A stretch of DNA of 64,000 nt from Pagrus major (GCF_040436345.1 NC_133221.1:2454118-2518117), one strand, 5' to 3'. Numbered from the stretch's first letter, positions 11,471 through 24,765 are shown. Program-made: numbers and translations. Notes: generated from the sequence alone by a model not told the origin.

Positions 11471-14400
11471 AAAAAAGCCACGTTCAACGGCAGCAGGAAC
11501 ATTTATGCACCCGCTGAGTACTCGTACCGCTGCGAGTCCGTCACCAACTTCCGTTGGCCCCTGCTCATCCCACACTCGTCCAAAGATCCAGCCAATCAGT
11601 GGAGGGTTTCTTTTGAAGACTTTCAGGTGAGAAAGTCATCTTTAGCCGGATAAAACTTTTGGTTTTCAAAGTGTGACACTGTGGCCCCCTCAACACACAG
11701 GAAGTATGATGCCTTGGAGCTGTGGGCTTTTGTAGCTATACTTCTTCACATTTTGGCAAATTGGCACTATTTAAATTAATGCCGAATTAGCTATTAGAAG
11801 TTCCTGTACACATAGCTGGGATAGTCTAAGTTCCTTCTGTAAGAAAAGAGAATTTCAGGATACTTTGTTTTTCATGTGAAACAGATCTTCTCTTTTTTTC
11901 TAAAATTCCCCTCAGTAGAATTTTGTTTTTATTTTTCAAACTAGGTTGGAAAAAAACATTTCCAGGAGAAAAAGTATAAAAAATAATTTAAAAAAAAACA
12001 AGCAGAAAAATTTGCCTGAATTTCTTCCTGGAGAAAAAAAAAAATCTTTCTTCTGGAAAATTTTCGCAGGAGGAATTTTTCATGTGTGAAACAAATACAC
12101 TTTTTCTCCCAGGAGGATTTTTGTTTTCATGTATGAAACTAGTTTGACAAAGAAAAAAAAATTCTAGGGAAAAAACAAATTCAGAAGAAATCTTTTTCCA
12201 TGCGTGAAACCGAGTGGGGGGAAAATTCCAAAAAACCTCTTCAGGAGAAAGAAAGTTTACTAAAAAATACCCCACCAAAAAATATTTTCCACTCAGTTTC
12301 ACACATGCCAAAAAAATCACTTGAACTGGTGGAAAAAAGTTGTTTTCATCTTTATGAGTAACTTTATGAGTAACGTTCTGTGAAAACATGAAAAAAGAGA
12401 GAGAAAGTTTTGTATGTTTCCGTTTCTGCAGGAGAAACAGTGATTTTTTTTCGTTTCTTCTAAAAATCCCCTCAGGAGATTTACAGGAAATGTAAAAAAA
12501 AATGTAAAAAATCAGGAGAAACTTTTTTTCTCATGTGTGAAAAAAAAAAACATTTCCAGGAGAAAAAAGTATTTATAAAAACCCAAACATGTCTCCTGTA
12601 CGGAGTTCTTGTACTGCATTATATATCTAGAAGAAATTATGCAGGATGTAATTTGTGGAAGGAATTATGTATTTTGATATAAATAAAAAGATAATTCCAA
12701 AAAAAAGGAAAAAAATACAATAAAAAAATGTTTTTATATTTAATCTATTTTCATATTTTAAACTAGAAATTTAAAAAAATTTAGGAGAATTTCAGGAGAA
12801 ATCTTTTTTTTTTCATGCGTGAAACTGAAGTTGGGGGAAAAATCCAGGAGACATTTTTTCATGTGTGAAAAAATGGGGTAAAAATTCAACTAGGCTAGTT
12901 TTTTAACTAGGGTTAAAACAAATGGGATAATTTTCAGGAAGATTTTTTTTCATGTGTGAAACAGATTTTTTTTTCCCCCCACCAGTTTTACCTGAGGAGG
13001 TTTTTTGTTTGAAACGTGTTTCAGGAGAAATCTTTTTTTTTCACGTTTGAATCCGAGTGGGGGAAGTGGGAGACTTTTTTTCATGTGTGAAATTGAGTTG
13101 AAAAAAAAAGACACATTTCCAGAAGAAAAAAGTATTTTAAAAAAATAAAAGAATTTCAGGAAAAAAATAATTCATGAGGATTTTTTTTTCTTTTCAGGAA
13201 ATATTTTTTTCAAATTTCACCAGAGGGATTTTTTGTTTCCATGAATGAAACTTGTTTGAAAAAGGAATTTCAGGAAAAAAAAATTAAAAAATTCAGGAAA
13301 TATTTTCCTTTTCAGAAGGAGTCTTTTTTTCATGTGTGAAAATGGGCTAAAAATTCAACTAGGAAAAAATTTTCAGGGAAAGAATTCTGGGAAAGAAAAA
13401 CAAAAATCCAGGAGAGAAAAGTATTTTAAAAAAACAAACTGGAATTAGAAGGAATTTTCTTCTGGAAAAAAAATTCTCTTTTGGAAGTATTTTTCAGGAG
13501 GATTTTTTCATGTGTACGAGGGTAAAAAAAATGTACGAGAATTTTCCCTTTTTTTCATGTGTGATTTTTTTTATTTTTTTTAACTTTTTGTTTTGATGTA
13601 TGAAACTAGTTTGACAAGAAAAATAATTTGGGGAAAAATGTTTTCAGGAGAAATATTTTTTTTTGTTCATGAGTGTGAGGAATTCAACCACGAAAAAAAT
13701 ATAGTATAGTATATAATATAGTTTTTTTTTCTTTTTTAATACAAATTTTCCTCCAGGAGGATTTTTGTTTTCATGTATGAAACTAGTTTGACAAAGAAAA
13801 AAAAATTCTAGGGAAAAAACAAATTCAGAAGAAATCTTTTTCCATGCGTGAAACCGAGTGGGGGGAAAATTCCAAAAAACCTCTTCAGGAGAAAGAAAGT
13901 TTACTAAAAAATACCCCACCAAAAAATATTTTCCACTCAGTTTCACACATGCCAAAAAAATCACTTGAACTGGTGGAAAAAAGTTGTTTTCATCTTTATG
14001 AGTAACTTTATGAGTAACGTTCTGTGAAAACATGAAAAAAGAGAGAGAGAGTTTTGTATGTTTCCGTTTCTGCAGGAGAAACAGTGATTTTTTTTTCTTT
14101 TCTTCTAAAAATCCCCTCAGGAGATTTACAGGAAACGTGAAAAAAAAATCAAAAAAATCAGGAGAAACTTTTTTCTCATGTGTGAAAAAAAAAAAAAAAA
14201 CATTTCCAGGAGAAAAAAGTATTTATAAAAACCCAAACATGTCTCCTGTACGGAGTTCTTGTACTGCATTATATATCTAGAAGAAATTATACAGGATGTA
14301 ATTTGTGGAAGGAAAAAAATACAATAAAAAAATGTTTTTATATTTTATTTATTTAATCTATTTTCATATTTTAAACTAGAAATTAAAAAAAAAAATAGGA

Positions 14401-16785
14401 GAATTTTCAGGAGAAATCTTTTTTTTTTCATGCGTGAAACTGAAGTTGGGGGAAAAATCCAGGAGATATTTTTTCATGTGTGAAAAAATGGGGTAAAAAT
14501 TCAACTAGGCTAGTTTTTTAACTAGGGTTAAAAAAAATGGGATAATTTTCAGGAAGATTTTTTTCATGTGTGAAACAGATTTTTTTTTCCCCCACCAGTT
14601 TTACCCGAGGAGGTTTTTTGTTTGAAACGTGTTTCAGGAGAAATCTTTTTTTTTCACATTTGAATCCGAGTGGGGGAAGTGGGAGACTTTTTTTCATGTG
14701 TGAAATTGAGTTGAAAAAAAAAGAAACATTTCCAGAAGAAAAAAGTATTTTAAAAAAATAAAAGAATTTCAGGGAAAAAAAATAATTCATGAGGATTTTT
14801 TTTTCTTTTCAGGAAATATTTTTTCAAATTTCACCAGAGGGATTTTTTGTTTCCATGAATGAAACTTGTTTGAAAAATTTCAGGAAAAAAAATAAATAAA
14901 AAAATTCAGGAAATATTTTCCTTTTCAGAAGGAATTTTTTTTTCAAGTGTGAAAAATGGGCTAAAAATTCAACTAGGAAAAAATTTTCAGGAAAAGAATT
15001 CTGGGAAAGAAAAACAAAAATCCAGGAGAGAAAAGCATTTTAAAAAAAACAAACTGGAATTAGCCGGAATTTTCTTCTGGGGAAAAAAAGATTTCTGTTA
15101 TGGGAGTATTTTTCAGGAGGATTTTTTTCATGTGTACGAGGGTAAAAAAAAAAATGTACGAGAATTTTCCCTTTTTTTTTTCATGTGTGATTTTTTTTTT
15201 TTTTGATGTATGAAACTAGTTTGACAAGAAAAATAATTTGGGGAAAAATGTTTTCAGGAGAATTTTTTTTTTTGTTCATGAGTGTGAGGAATTCAACCAC
15301 GAAAAAAATATAGTATAGTATATAATATAGTTTTTTTCCTTTTTTAATACAAATTTTCCTCCAGGAGAATTTTTGTTTTCATGAATGAAACTAGTTTGAA
15401 AAGGGAAAAAAAGTCGAGGAGGAAAACACTTTTTTTCTGTTTCACATGTGAATTCTTCTTCGTATGTTTCCCCAGGAGAAAAAATGTTCTCGTGTGACAG
15501 TGATTTTTTTTTTTTTTTAACTAGAAACTGAAAAAGAAAAAAATCCTGGATATTTATTTTTTCATAAATGCCAAAAATCACTTGAGAACTGGTGGAAAAA
15601 AGTTGACCCCTGTGTGAAATCAAGTGAAAAAAAACAGGAGAAAGAAACTATTCCAAAAATGAACAGAAGAATGAGCCTCACAAAGAAAAAAAACAGCCCT
15701 GGGAAAAAAATAAAAATTCTCCCTGAATTTCTTCTTTTTTCCACTTGGTGTGTCACACATGAAAATAAATTTCTCCTGGCAAAAAAATAATAAAAATCAC
15801 TATTTCTCACATTCTTGGTATGCAGCAGTGTTTCGATGGTTCATGAAAAAATGGATAAACATTTCAGATTTTTTTCTTTTTTTAAACCGAGTGAATTTTT
15901 CTTTCTTAATTCTTGTTTCTAGAGAGAAAAATTCTCTTCTGAAACTGTGATCTTTTTTTTTTTTTTGTCCAGGAGGATTTTTATGTCAAAGTGTGAAACT
16001 AGCTTGAAAAATAAATTCAAAACGGAGCGCAGAAAATTCCCAAAAACATCTTCAGGAGAAAGAAAAGTCAAGTGATTTTTTTGGCATGTGTGAAACTGGG
16101 TGGAATACATTTTTGAGTGGGGGAAAAAAACTTTGCCAGAATGTTTTTTTTCAAGTTTCTTAAATTTTGTTTTTTCATCTGTGAAAACATGGAAAAAAAT
16201 AAGGAGATTTCTTTCCCATGTGTGAAATGGTGCAAAACAAAATTCCAAGTGAAATTATTTTTTCATGTGTGAAATGTTTCTGTTTTCTGCAGGAGAAACT
16301 GTGACTTTATTTTTTTTCTAAAATTCCCCCCCATCAAAAAAATAAATAAATAAAAAATGTAGGAGAATTTTCAGGATTTTTAATACAGATTTCCCCCAGG
16401 AGAAAAAATCAACTAGGATGTGTGAAACAGATTTTTTTTCTGGATCGTCTTCTGGATGTATTCTGATCAGCTACATGATCTGCAGCTTTCTACTTCCACC
16501 TTTGTGACGTCAAATATGGCACAACAGATAGTAACACAGATTAACACTGTCACCTGTTTTTCATTAACTTGATAGATCCAGGGCTTCAACGTGTCCGGCA
16601 GTGAATTCTCGTATGCCAGTGACTGTGCGGGCTTTTTCTCTCCTGGTATCTGGATGGGTCTGATGACCAGTCTCCTCATGGTCCTCGTGCTCACCTACGG
16701 CCTGCACATGATCATGCAGCTCCGCACTATGGACCGTTTCGATGACCCCAAGGGCCCGGCTATCTCTGTGCCCCAGACAGAGTAA
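11471..16785 (+). pseudogene. atp6ap1: 3'-partial tandem duplicate of atp6ap1 (last 1.6 exons)
   Basis: Exon remnant 11471-11626 starts inside the penultimate exon (GCCACGTTCAACGGCAG...) directly after AT-rich repeat and has no splice acceptor of its own. It is followed by an intron expanded with the AT-rich repeat and the complete last exon 16576-16785, which encodes the same 69 residues as 7877-8086 with a few synonymous changes. The upstream exons are absent, so this copy cannot encode Ac45 by itself. Because copy 1 has a frameshift exactly where copy 2 begins, an alternative is that the two copies are one gene split by misassembly or by heterozygous haplotypes placed in tandem. Copy 2 keeps the correct reading frame for its visible part. 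Confidence 0.8.
11830..16450. repeat. Expanded AT-rich CATGTGTGAAA repeat with internal ~1.6-kb tandem duplication
   Basis: It occupies the intron of the duplicated atp6ap1 fragment. Segment ~12,110-13,740 is repeated almost base for base at ~13,755-15,355, including a TATAGTATATAATATAG stretch and the phrase ATGTCTCCTGTACGG. Compared with the first atp6ap1 copy (5230-7400), the intron is enlarged by more than 2 kb. Confidence 0.75.
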
Positions 16786-18330
16786 CTGCAGTCTCTCTCC
16801 TGACTTCACTTTCCATTTTTCCTCCCTTCTCTTCCACTCCCTCCCTTTACATTCCACTCCCTGTTCATCTGTAGTTGGGCATTAAACAGACTAATTAGTG
16901 GTGTTGTCAGAATAAGGGTTTAGTCATCACTGCGTATGTGTCAGTTTATAAAATGTGCATCCTGAGACCGAAGAGCCGAGTGTTCAGGTCGCTCAGTTTG
17001 TGCCTCTCATGTATTAAAAATCCCTAAAAGGTGGTTTAATAAAACTAAAAAGCTGCTCTGAAGGGATTTCCAGAATCCTCAGTCACTTCTAAAATATTCG
17101 TCACTGCTCGATGAGATTTTCAACTTGTTTCCTAATCTAAACAAAGACGATGGCTGAAAAGTTTCTGTCTTGGCTTAAAGCAGCAATAATGAATATTCTT
17201 TATTAACAATGTGATCGTGTGGAAGATGTGGCTCTGTTAATGGAGTCTTGAGGTGACTTTCACTTCATTGTTTATCTGTCTGGTCACAACGCTACATTCA
17301 GGCAGCTGCTTTCAGATAAAAGGCTGTAAAAAGCCACTGTTCATCATGGCTGTGTTAGACAATGCTCGTGTTTCTCCGCTCTGCAGAAAATCCACGCAGT
17401 CTTTTTTTGACGGAAGACAGAAAGTCAGACAGCATCGTAACTGCATAGTGAGTCCGGTCAAATTTCTGGGTACATTTGCTTGACTGAGTGAGTAAAAACA
17501 CATTAAAGGAAAGAGTTCGCCCAAAAATGAATACTCGGTCATTATCTCCTCCCTCCATGTTGATGTAAAGTCGGGTGAAGTTTCGTAGTCCACAAAACAT
17601 TTCTGGAGCTTCACGGTAAAACAGTGTTGCAGCATCCTGCTAAACAACTGAAGGAGCTGGGTTAGGTGAACTGCTCCTTTAACGTTGAACCCCATTATTT
17701 CTCAATCACCACCAAAAGTGATGTTAATACGTGAGAGGCACAAACTTGGGTGAGTTTTCAGGCTGCTGTGGAGGGATACAATTGTACATACAGGGACAAA
17801 AATTAACTTAAATTATGAAATGCTATTTATTGGTGAAACTCATTTGTGTGTGTGTGTGTTTACAGCTGTTTTGTGTCCGTCAGTAGACAAGGTTAAGTGT
17901 TGATATTGAATGAAGGGATCCATTTTCTGTATGGATGATAGATGAACTTGTATCCATTACATTACTGTTAAAGAGCAAAGGGACATTTTGATGAACAAGC
18001 TGACTCAGATCCAGATAATCTCAATACGCAATGTGAGACGACCTCTAACGTACAGCATGAAGTCAGACATTTCCAAGTGTTTGTCAGTCACCTTCATGGT
18101 TGTGTTTCAGAGCGTGAGCTTAAAGCTATTTTCATTTTTGAACAATATTCTTTGTCTCAATCGACATGAATACTGTATTTATGACTCAGCTGAAGTGCAC
18201 TGAAATATGCTCAATGTGAATTTTATTTTCAGTTTGTTAACTTATTTTGTTTTGATGGTTTGTAGTGAATATCAATGACGTGAGGAACATGGTCCTGTGT
18301 TGATGTGAACCCAATAAAACATCTGTGAAA
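16786..18330 (+). other. Duplicated atp6ap1 3'UTR (poly(A) signal 18313-18318)
   Basis: Near-identical to 8087-9795, with a ~160-bp deletion and small indels. It includes the TTAA-flanked MITE at 17503-17682. Confidence 0.65.
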
Positions 18331-18639
18331 ACTGAGTGGTTATTTTTATTTTGAATACAATAATGAATTGTAATTCATTCACAGAATATATTCAGGCAAA
18401 CTTTGCAGAAATCAAATTGAGGCTTATCAAGGAACAGTGCAGCATGTTTGTATACTGGTTGAAAGTAACTAAGTACATTTACAGTACCCAAGTATTGTGC
18501 TTATGTACAAATCTGAAGTACTCATATTTTACTGCAGTCTTTTGTTTTCATGTCACTTTCTGCCTCTACTGTACCACATGTCAGAGGAAAATACTGTACT
18601 TTTTTTTACTCCACTACATCAGACGGTGGTAGTTACTTT

Positions 18640-20830
18640 ATAAATTAAGATTTTTTTAGAATTTTTTTAGGAGGATTTTTTTTCTTTTCCTTCAGGAAAT
18701 ATTTTTTTAATGTGTGAAAAAATTCAACTGGAAAAAAAATTTGAGAATTTTCAGGATTTTTTTTTTTCATGTGTGAAACAGATTGTTTTTATTTTTCACC
18801 CAGGAGGATTTCTGTTTTCATGTGTGAAAACATTTCAGGAAAAAAAATTTTCACGTTTGAAACCAAGACGGGGAAAATCCAGGAGAATTCTTTTCAGGAG
18901 GATTTTTTTTAAAAATTTTAACTAGGTAATAAAAAAATGAAAATGAGACTCCCCTCTTCCCATCCCTCAAGCAAGCAAAGCATTTATAAAGGTTTTATTT
19001 AAAAACACATCTAGCACACAAACACACACAAACAGACATGCTGCTAGTCTGCTGAGAGAGGAGCCCCCAGGAACTGGAAGAGCCGGCCTTTAAACTCCTG
19101 GCTTCAAGGCAGGAACCAATCAGCTCCCTGGACAACCTACAATCACTCAAACACACTGCAACCAATCACAACACACACACACTCAGGTAACAGAGAGGGT
19201 TATTTAAGCAGAGACAATAGAAACATTTATACGACCTCTGGGTCGTAACATCAGGGGGGGAAAATTCTGGAGAAAAAAAAACAGTTCCAGGAGAAAAAAG
19301 GATTTAAAAAACAGTCAGGTTTTCTTCTGGAAAGTCTTCTCAGGAGGAATTGTATCATGTGTGAAACTGAATGAGCATTTAGGAGAATTTTCAGGATTTT
19401 TTTTTCATGTGTGAAAGATTTTTTAAAATTTATTTTAATATATACAAATTTTCCCCAAAAAGGACTTTTGTTTCCATGTATGAAACTAGTTTGACAAAGA
19501 CAAAAATTCTAGGAAAAAAAAATTCATTTAATTTTTTTTCCCTATGCAGAATTTTTTTCAGGGGAATTGTATTTTTTGTTATCCTTCGGGAAATATGTTT
19601 TCATGTGTGAAAAATTGGGTAAAAATTCGACTAGCAAAAAAAATATTTCAGAGAATTTTCAGAAAAAAAATGTTTTTCGTGGATGAAAAAAACCCAGGAT
19701 TTTTTATTTCAGGAAATACTTTTCATGTGTGAAAAATGGAGTAAAAATTTCAACTAGGTGAAAAAATATTAGGAGAATTTTCAGGGGGGGAAAATTCTGG
19801 AAAAAAAACAAAAATTAGAAAAACAAAACAAAACTTCGCTGGAAATTTTTTCAGGAGGAATTTTTTCATGTGTGAAAAAATGGGGTAAAATTCAACTATG
19901 AAAACAAAAATTTAGGAGATTTTTTTTCACAAGGATCCCCTACAGGGACTTTTTTTCATGTATGAAACTTTCAGAGGGGGAAATTCAGGAGAAATCTGTT
20001 TTTCATGTTTGAAACCAAGTGGGAGAAAATCCAGGAGAATTCTTTTCAAGAGGATGTTTTAAATTTCAGGAAATATTTTTCATGTGAAATGGGGTAAAAT
20101 GCAACTAGGTAAAAAAAAATTAGGAGAATTTTCAGGGGGGAAAATTCTGGGAAAAAAGATTTCCAGGAGAAAAAAAGTATTTAAAAAACAGAAATAGTCA
20201 GGTTTTCTTCTGGGGAAAAAAAAGTATTTCTTCTGAAAAAAAAAAAGAAAACTATGAAAACAAACATTTAGGAGAATTTTCAGGATTTTTTTTCGTGTGA
20301 AACAGATTTTAAAATTTATTTTTATATATACAATTTTCCCCCAGGACTTTTGTTTTCTCTCAGAAAAAAAAACATTTCAGAGGAAATCTTTTTTTTTCAT
20401 GCATGACAGCGAGTGGGAGAAAATCCAGGAGAATTTTTTTTCCCAGGAGGAATTTTTTTTTTTTTTACCAATCAGGAAATATTTTTTTATGTGTGAAAAA
20501 ATGGGGTAAAAATTCAACTATTTATTTTATATATACAAATTTCCCCCAAAAGGACTTTTGCTTTCATGTATGAAACTAGGTTTGACGAAGACAAAAATTC
20601 CAGGAAAAAAACATTTTGGGGAAATTTTTTTTTCATGCATGCATGTGGGAAAATCCAGGAGATTTTTTTGTGGAGTAATTTCTTTTCCTTCAGGAAACAT
20701 TTTTTTAATGTGTGAAAAAATGGGGAAAAACCCTTTTAAGGAGAATTTTCAGGATTTTTTTTTTCATGTGTGAAACGGATCATTTTTCCCTAAATCCTCC
20801 TGGAAAGGAAAAAGTCTCCTGGAATGCCTT
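18640..20830. repeat. AT-rich CATGTGTGAAA repeat, interrupted by element copy B
   Basis: 18640-18938 and 19251-20830 carry the repeat. 18939-19250 is a second copy of the ~300-bp element ending GGTCGTAACA. From about 20297 the sequence follows 3571-4110. Confidence 0.7.
18939..19250. mobile_element. ~310-bp element ending GGTCGTAACA (copy B)
   Basis: Same element as 10340-10640, at the same relative place, so it was duplicated together with the atp6ap1 3' region. Confidence 0.55.
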
Positions 20831-20999
20831 TTACTAGAGCACCTTAAAATGTTTTATATCCCTAAAATCTGTACAACTTCCGCTGAAAGGTTTTGGAAGT
20901 TAATAAACAATAAGTTTTGAAATGGTGTCATAAATAAAACAATACAAATCAGACAAACTGAACACATTTCACTAAAGACACAGAAAACATGTTATCCAA

Positions 21000-21357
21000 A
21001 ACTTTATTAGACCCATTATTTCATCATCAGTGTTATCGGAGACTAAAGGACAGCAAAAGCAAACAAACGATGAGATGCAGACATTATTTTACATTTATTT
21101 CACCACCAAAACTGCTCTCATATTCATCATAGCAGCCTCAAAAAAATGTAAGAAGTTGTCTTTAGATCCTGACCCACGAAACATCCTGGAAAGTGACGAG
21201 GTTACTTTTTTCGCTCTAAATTACATAATCACCATCAGTAAACAGGACGCTGTCTGACTCTTTCACTCGTGGGGAGGGAGGCTGTTTTCTGGGGGAAAGT
21301 TCACTGAAGTCTCGGTTGGGAGGGCTGACCGTCACTGTTTTTTTTTCAAGACAGTAA
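21000..21357 (-). CDS. Terminal exon and 3'UTR of an unidentified minus-strand gene
   Basis: On the minus strand an acceptor with a pyrimidine/G-rich tract (TGTGTTGTTGTAG) precedes an open exon, 21357 down to the stop codon at 21216-21218. It encodes about 47 residues starting YCLEKKTVTVSPPNRDFSEL and ending SVLFTDGDYVI. A poly(A) signal AATAAA lies about 210 bp further on, at 21008-21003. The Ser/Pro/acidic composition and the terminal Tyr context would suit a cytoplasmic tail of a type I membrane protein, but I do not recognise the family. Upstream exons should lie to the right, where 21601-24765 is transposon and AT-rich repeat, so the gene may be disrupted. Its 3'UTR has been copied to 3463-4430. 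Confidence 0.45.
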
Positions 21358-21600
21358 CTACAACAACACAATAGTGGAAGGAGACAAACACGTGAGTTAA
21401 AGTTTTTTGCCGGGGACAGAAGCTGTTTTTCAGGCAGAAATGTGACGAAGAGTCGGTAGGACAGAGAGGAGGACAGACACTTCTCAACGTATAACTGTGG
21501 TATTTTTTTCCTCATATAAGTTGTCAAAGACAGGACCAGTTACCAAGTTACTGTTGTTTGGTCCTGAAACGTTGCTTTGTGGGATATTGCTCTTTATTTT

Positions 21601-21850
21601 TGTTACGACCAGGGCCTTGGGGAAACCCTGGCGCAACATGAAAATGAGACTCCCCTCTTCCCATCCCTCAAGCACCACCAGCAGCAAAGCATTTATAAAG
21701 GGTTTATTTAAAAACACATCTAGCACACAAACAGACATGCTGCTAGTCTGGCTGAGAGAGGAGCCCCCAGGAACTGGAAGAGCCGGCCTTTAAACTCCTG
21801 GCTTCAAGGCAGGAACCAATCAGCTCCCTGGACAACCTACAATCACTCAA
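21601..21850. mobile_element. Element with TGTTACGACC left end (copy C), right end truncated
   Basis: It starts TGTTACGACCAGGGCC, shares the body of copies A and B, and stops at 21850 where the AT-rich repeat resumes. It supplies the left terminus missing from copies A and B. Confidence 0.55.
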
Positions 21851-24765
21851 GGAGACTTTGCTTTTTCCAGAGACTTTTTTCATGTGTGAAATCAAGTTGA
21901 AGAAAAAAAAAACAATTCTAGGAGAAAAAAGTATTTCTTCTGGGAAAAAAAAAATTCTTCTGGAAATTTTTTTCATGTGTGAATCTGAATGGGGAACCAT
22001 TCAACCATGACAACAAAAATTCAGGAGAATTTTCAGGAATATTTTTTTCATATGTGAAACAGATTTTTTTTTACATTTATTTTAATACATACAAATTTCC
22101 CTCCAGAAGGACTTTTGTTTTCATGTATTTTGACAAAGACAAAAATTCTAGGGAAAAAAACATTTCAGGGAAATCTTTTCTTTTTCATGCAGGAAATATT
22201 TTTTCGTGTGAAAAAATCAAGTAAGAAAAAAATTAGGAGCATTTTCAGGGAAAAAAATGTGGAGGATATTTTTTTTAATGTGGGGGTAAAAATTCAACTA
22301 GGAAAAAGCATTTTTTTTGGGGGGGGGGGGGGGGGTTAAACTAGGAAAACAAACATTTAGGAGAATTTTACGGGAAAAATGTTTGAAACCAAGTGGAGGG
22401 AAATCCAGGAGATTTTTTTCCAGGAGGATTCAACTAGGTAAAAAAGATAGGAGAATCTTCACAAAAAAAATATTCAGGAAAAAAAAATTCCAGGAGAAAA
22501 AAGTATTAAAAAAAAGAAAATCTCTCTCTGTGTGAAACTGGATGGGGGAAATTCAACTAGGAAAACAAACATTTAGGAGAATTTTAAGGAAAAAATGTTT
22601 TTCATGTATGAAACTTGTTTGAAAAACGAAAAATTTCAGGGGGAAAAAAAAAATCAGGAGAAATATTTTTTTCATGTTTGAAACCAAGTGGAGGGAAATC
22701 CAGGAGATTTTTTTCCAGGAGGATTCAACTAGGTAAAAAAGATAGGAGAATTTTCACGAAAAAAAATATTCAGGAAAAAAAAGTATTAAAAAACAACAGA
22801 CAGAGAAATTAGCCAGGTTTTCTTCTGAAAAAAAAAAATCTTTCTCTGTGTGAAACTGGATGGGGGAAAATTCAACTAGGAAAACAAACATTTAGGAGAA
22901 TTTTAAGGAAAAAATGTTTTTCATGTGTGAAACGGATATCGAATACAGGTATTTCAGGGGGAAAAAATCAGGAGAAATCTTTTTTTCATGTTTGAAACCA
23001 AGTGGGGGGAAATCCAGGAGATTTTTTCCCAGGAAGATTCACCTCGGTAAAAAAAAAAAAAAAAAGTTAGGAGAATTTTGAGGGGGAAATTCAGGAAAAA
23101 AGAAAAACATTTCCAGGAAAAACAAACAGATATTAGCCAGGTTTTCTTCTGGAAGAAAAGAAATTGGTCTTCTGGAAATTTTTTCCAGGAGGATTTTTTT
23201 CATGTGTGAAACTGAATGGGGGAAAAAAATTCAACTAGGAATTTTAAGGATTTTTTTTCATGTATGAAACAGATTCATTTCCCCCCACAATTTTTCATGT
23301 ATGAAACTTTTAGGGGGGGGGGGGGAAATCAGGAGAAATATTTTTCTCGTGTTTAAACTGAGTGGGGGACAAAATCCAGGAGAATTTTTTTCAGGATTTT
23401 TTTTCATGTGAGAAAAAAATGGGGTAAAAGTTCAACTAGGAAAACATTTTTAGGAGAATTTTCTGGGGAAAAAATTTCAGGTGTGAAACTGATTTTTTTT
23501 AAAAATTTTCACAAGTTTTCAACCAGGATGATTTTTTGTTTTCATGTATGAAACTTGTTTGAAAAAAGGAAAAATTTATTTTTTTCTTATTTGAAACCAA
23601 AGTTGGGGGGGGGGGGGAATCAAGGAGATTTTTTTCCAGGAAGATTCATCTAGGTAAAACAAAAATAGTAAATTAAATTAAATTAGTAGTTGAATTCTAA
23701 GGAAAACATTTTTTTCCATGTATGAAACAGATTTTTTTCTCCCACAAATTTCCCCTAGGGGGATTTTTTTGTTTTCATGTATGAAACTTTCAAGGGGAAA
23801 AAAATCAGGAGAAATCTTTTTTTCAAGTTTGAAACCAAGTGGGGGACAAAATCCAGAATTTTTTCCAGGGATAATTCTTTTCTTGTGTGGAAAAAAATGG
23901 GGTAAAAATTCAACTAGGAAAAAAAATTTAGGAGAATTTTCAGGGATTTTTTTTTCATGTGTGAAACAGATTTTTTTGTTGTTGTTAGTTTTCACCCGGG
24001 AGGATTTTTGTTTTCATGTATGAAACTTGTTTGAAAAAGGAAATCTCTTTCCCAGGAAGATTCACCTAGGTAAAAAAAAAATAGGAGAATTTTCAGGGGG
24101 AAAAAATTCAGGAAAAAAGAAAAACATTTCCAGGAGAAAACAGTATTTTAAAAAGACAGAGAAATAAGCCAGGTTTTCTTCTGGAAAAAAAGAAATCGGT
24201 CTTCTGGAAATTTCTTTCAAGAGGAATTTTTTCATGTGTGAAACTAAATGAGGGAAAAAAAACTCCCAGGAAAACATTTTTTTTCATGTGTGAAAAAGAT
24301 TTTCTTTCCCACAAATTTATTTACAAATTATTTTGATTTTGAATATGATAATGAATTCTACTTTATTCACAGAATAGTGCAATTACAGTACGAAAGTATT
24401 GTGCTTATGTACAAATTTGAAGTACTTATATATCTTAAAATATTGTTTTCATGCCACTTTTTACATCTACTGTACTACATGTCAGAGGAGAAAAAATTCC
24501 AGGAGAAAAAAGTATTTTAAAAAAAAAAATCTCTCTCTGTGTGAAACTGGATGGGGGAAAATTCAACTAGGAAAACAAACATTTAGGAGAATTTTAAGGA
24601 AAAAATGTTTTTCATGTATGAAACTTGTTTGAAAAACGAAAAATTTCAGGGGAAAAAAAAAATCAGGAGAAATATTTTTTTCATGTTTGAAACCAAGTGG
24701 AGGGAAATCCAGGAGATTTTTTTCCAGGAAGATTCACCTCGGTAAAAAAAAAGTTAGGAGTATAC
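21851..24765. repeat. AT-rich CATGTGTGAAA repeat with ~294-bp periodicity in part
   Basis: The segments from 22382 and 22676 (TTTGAAACCAAGTGGAGGG...) repeat at ~294 bp, and 22520-22740 recurs at ~24530-24740. Runs of 12-16 G occur near 22319-22336 and 23312-23321. A 24310-24490 insert resembles the dispersed repeat at 9880-10084. Confidence 0.7.
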
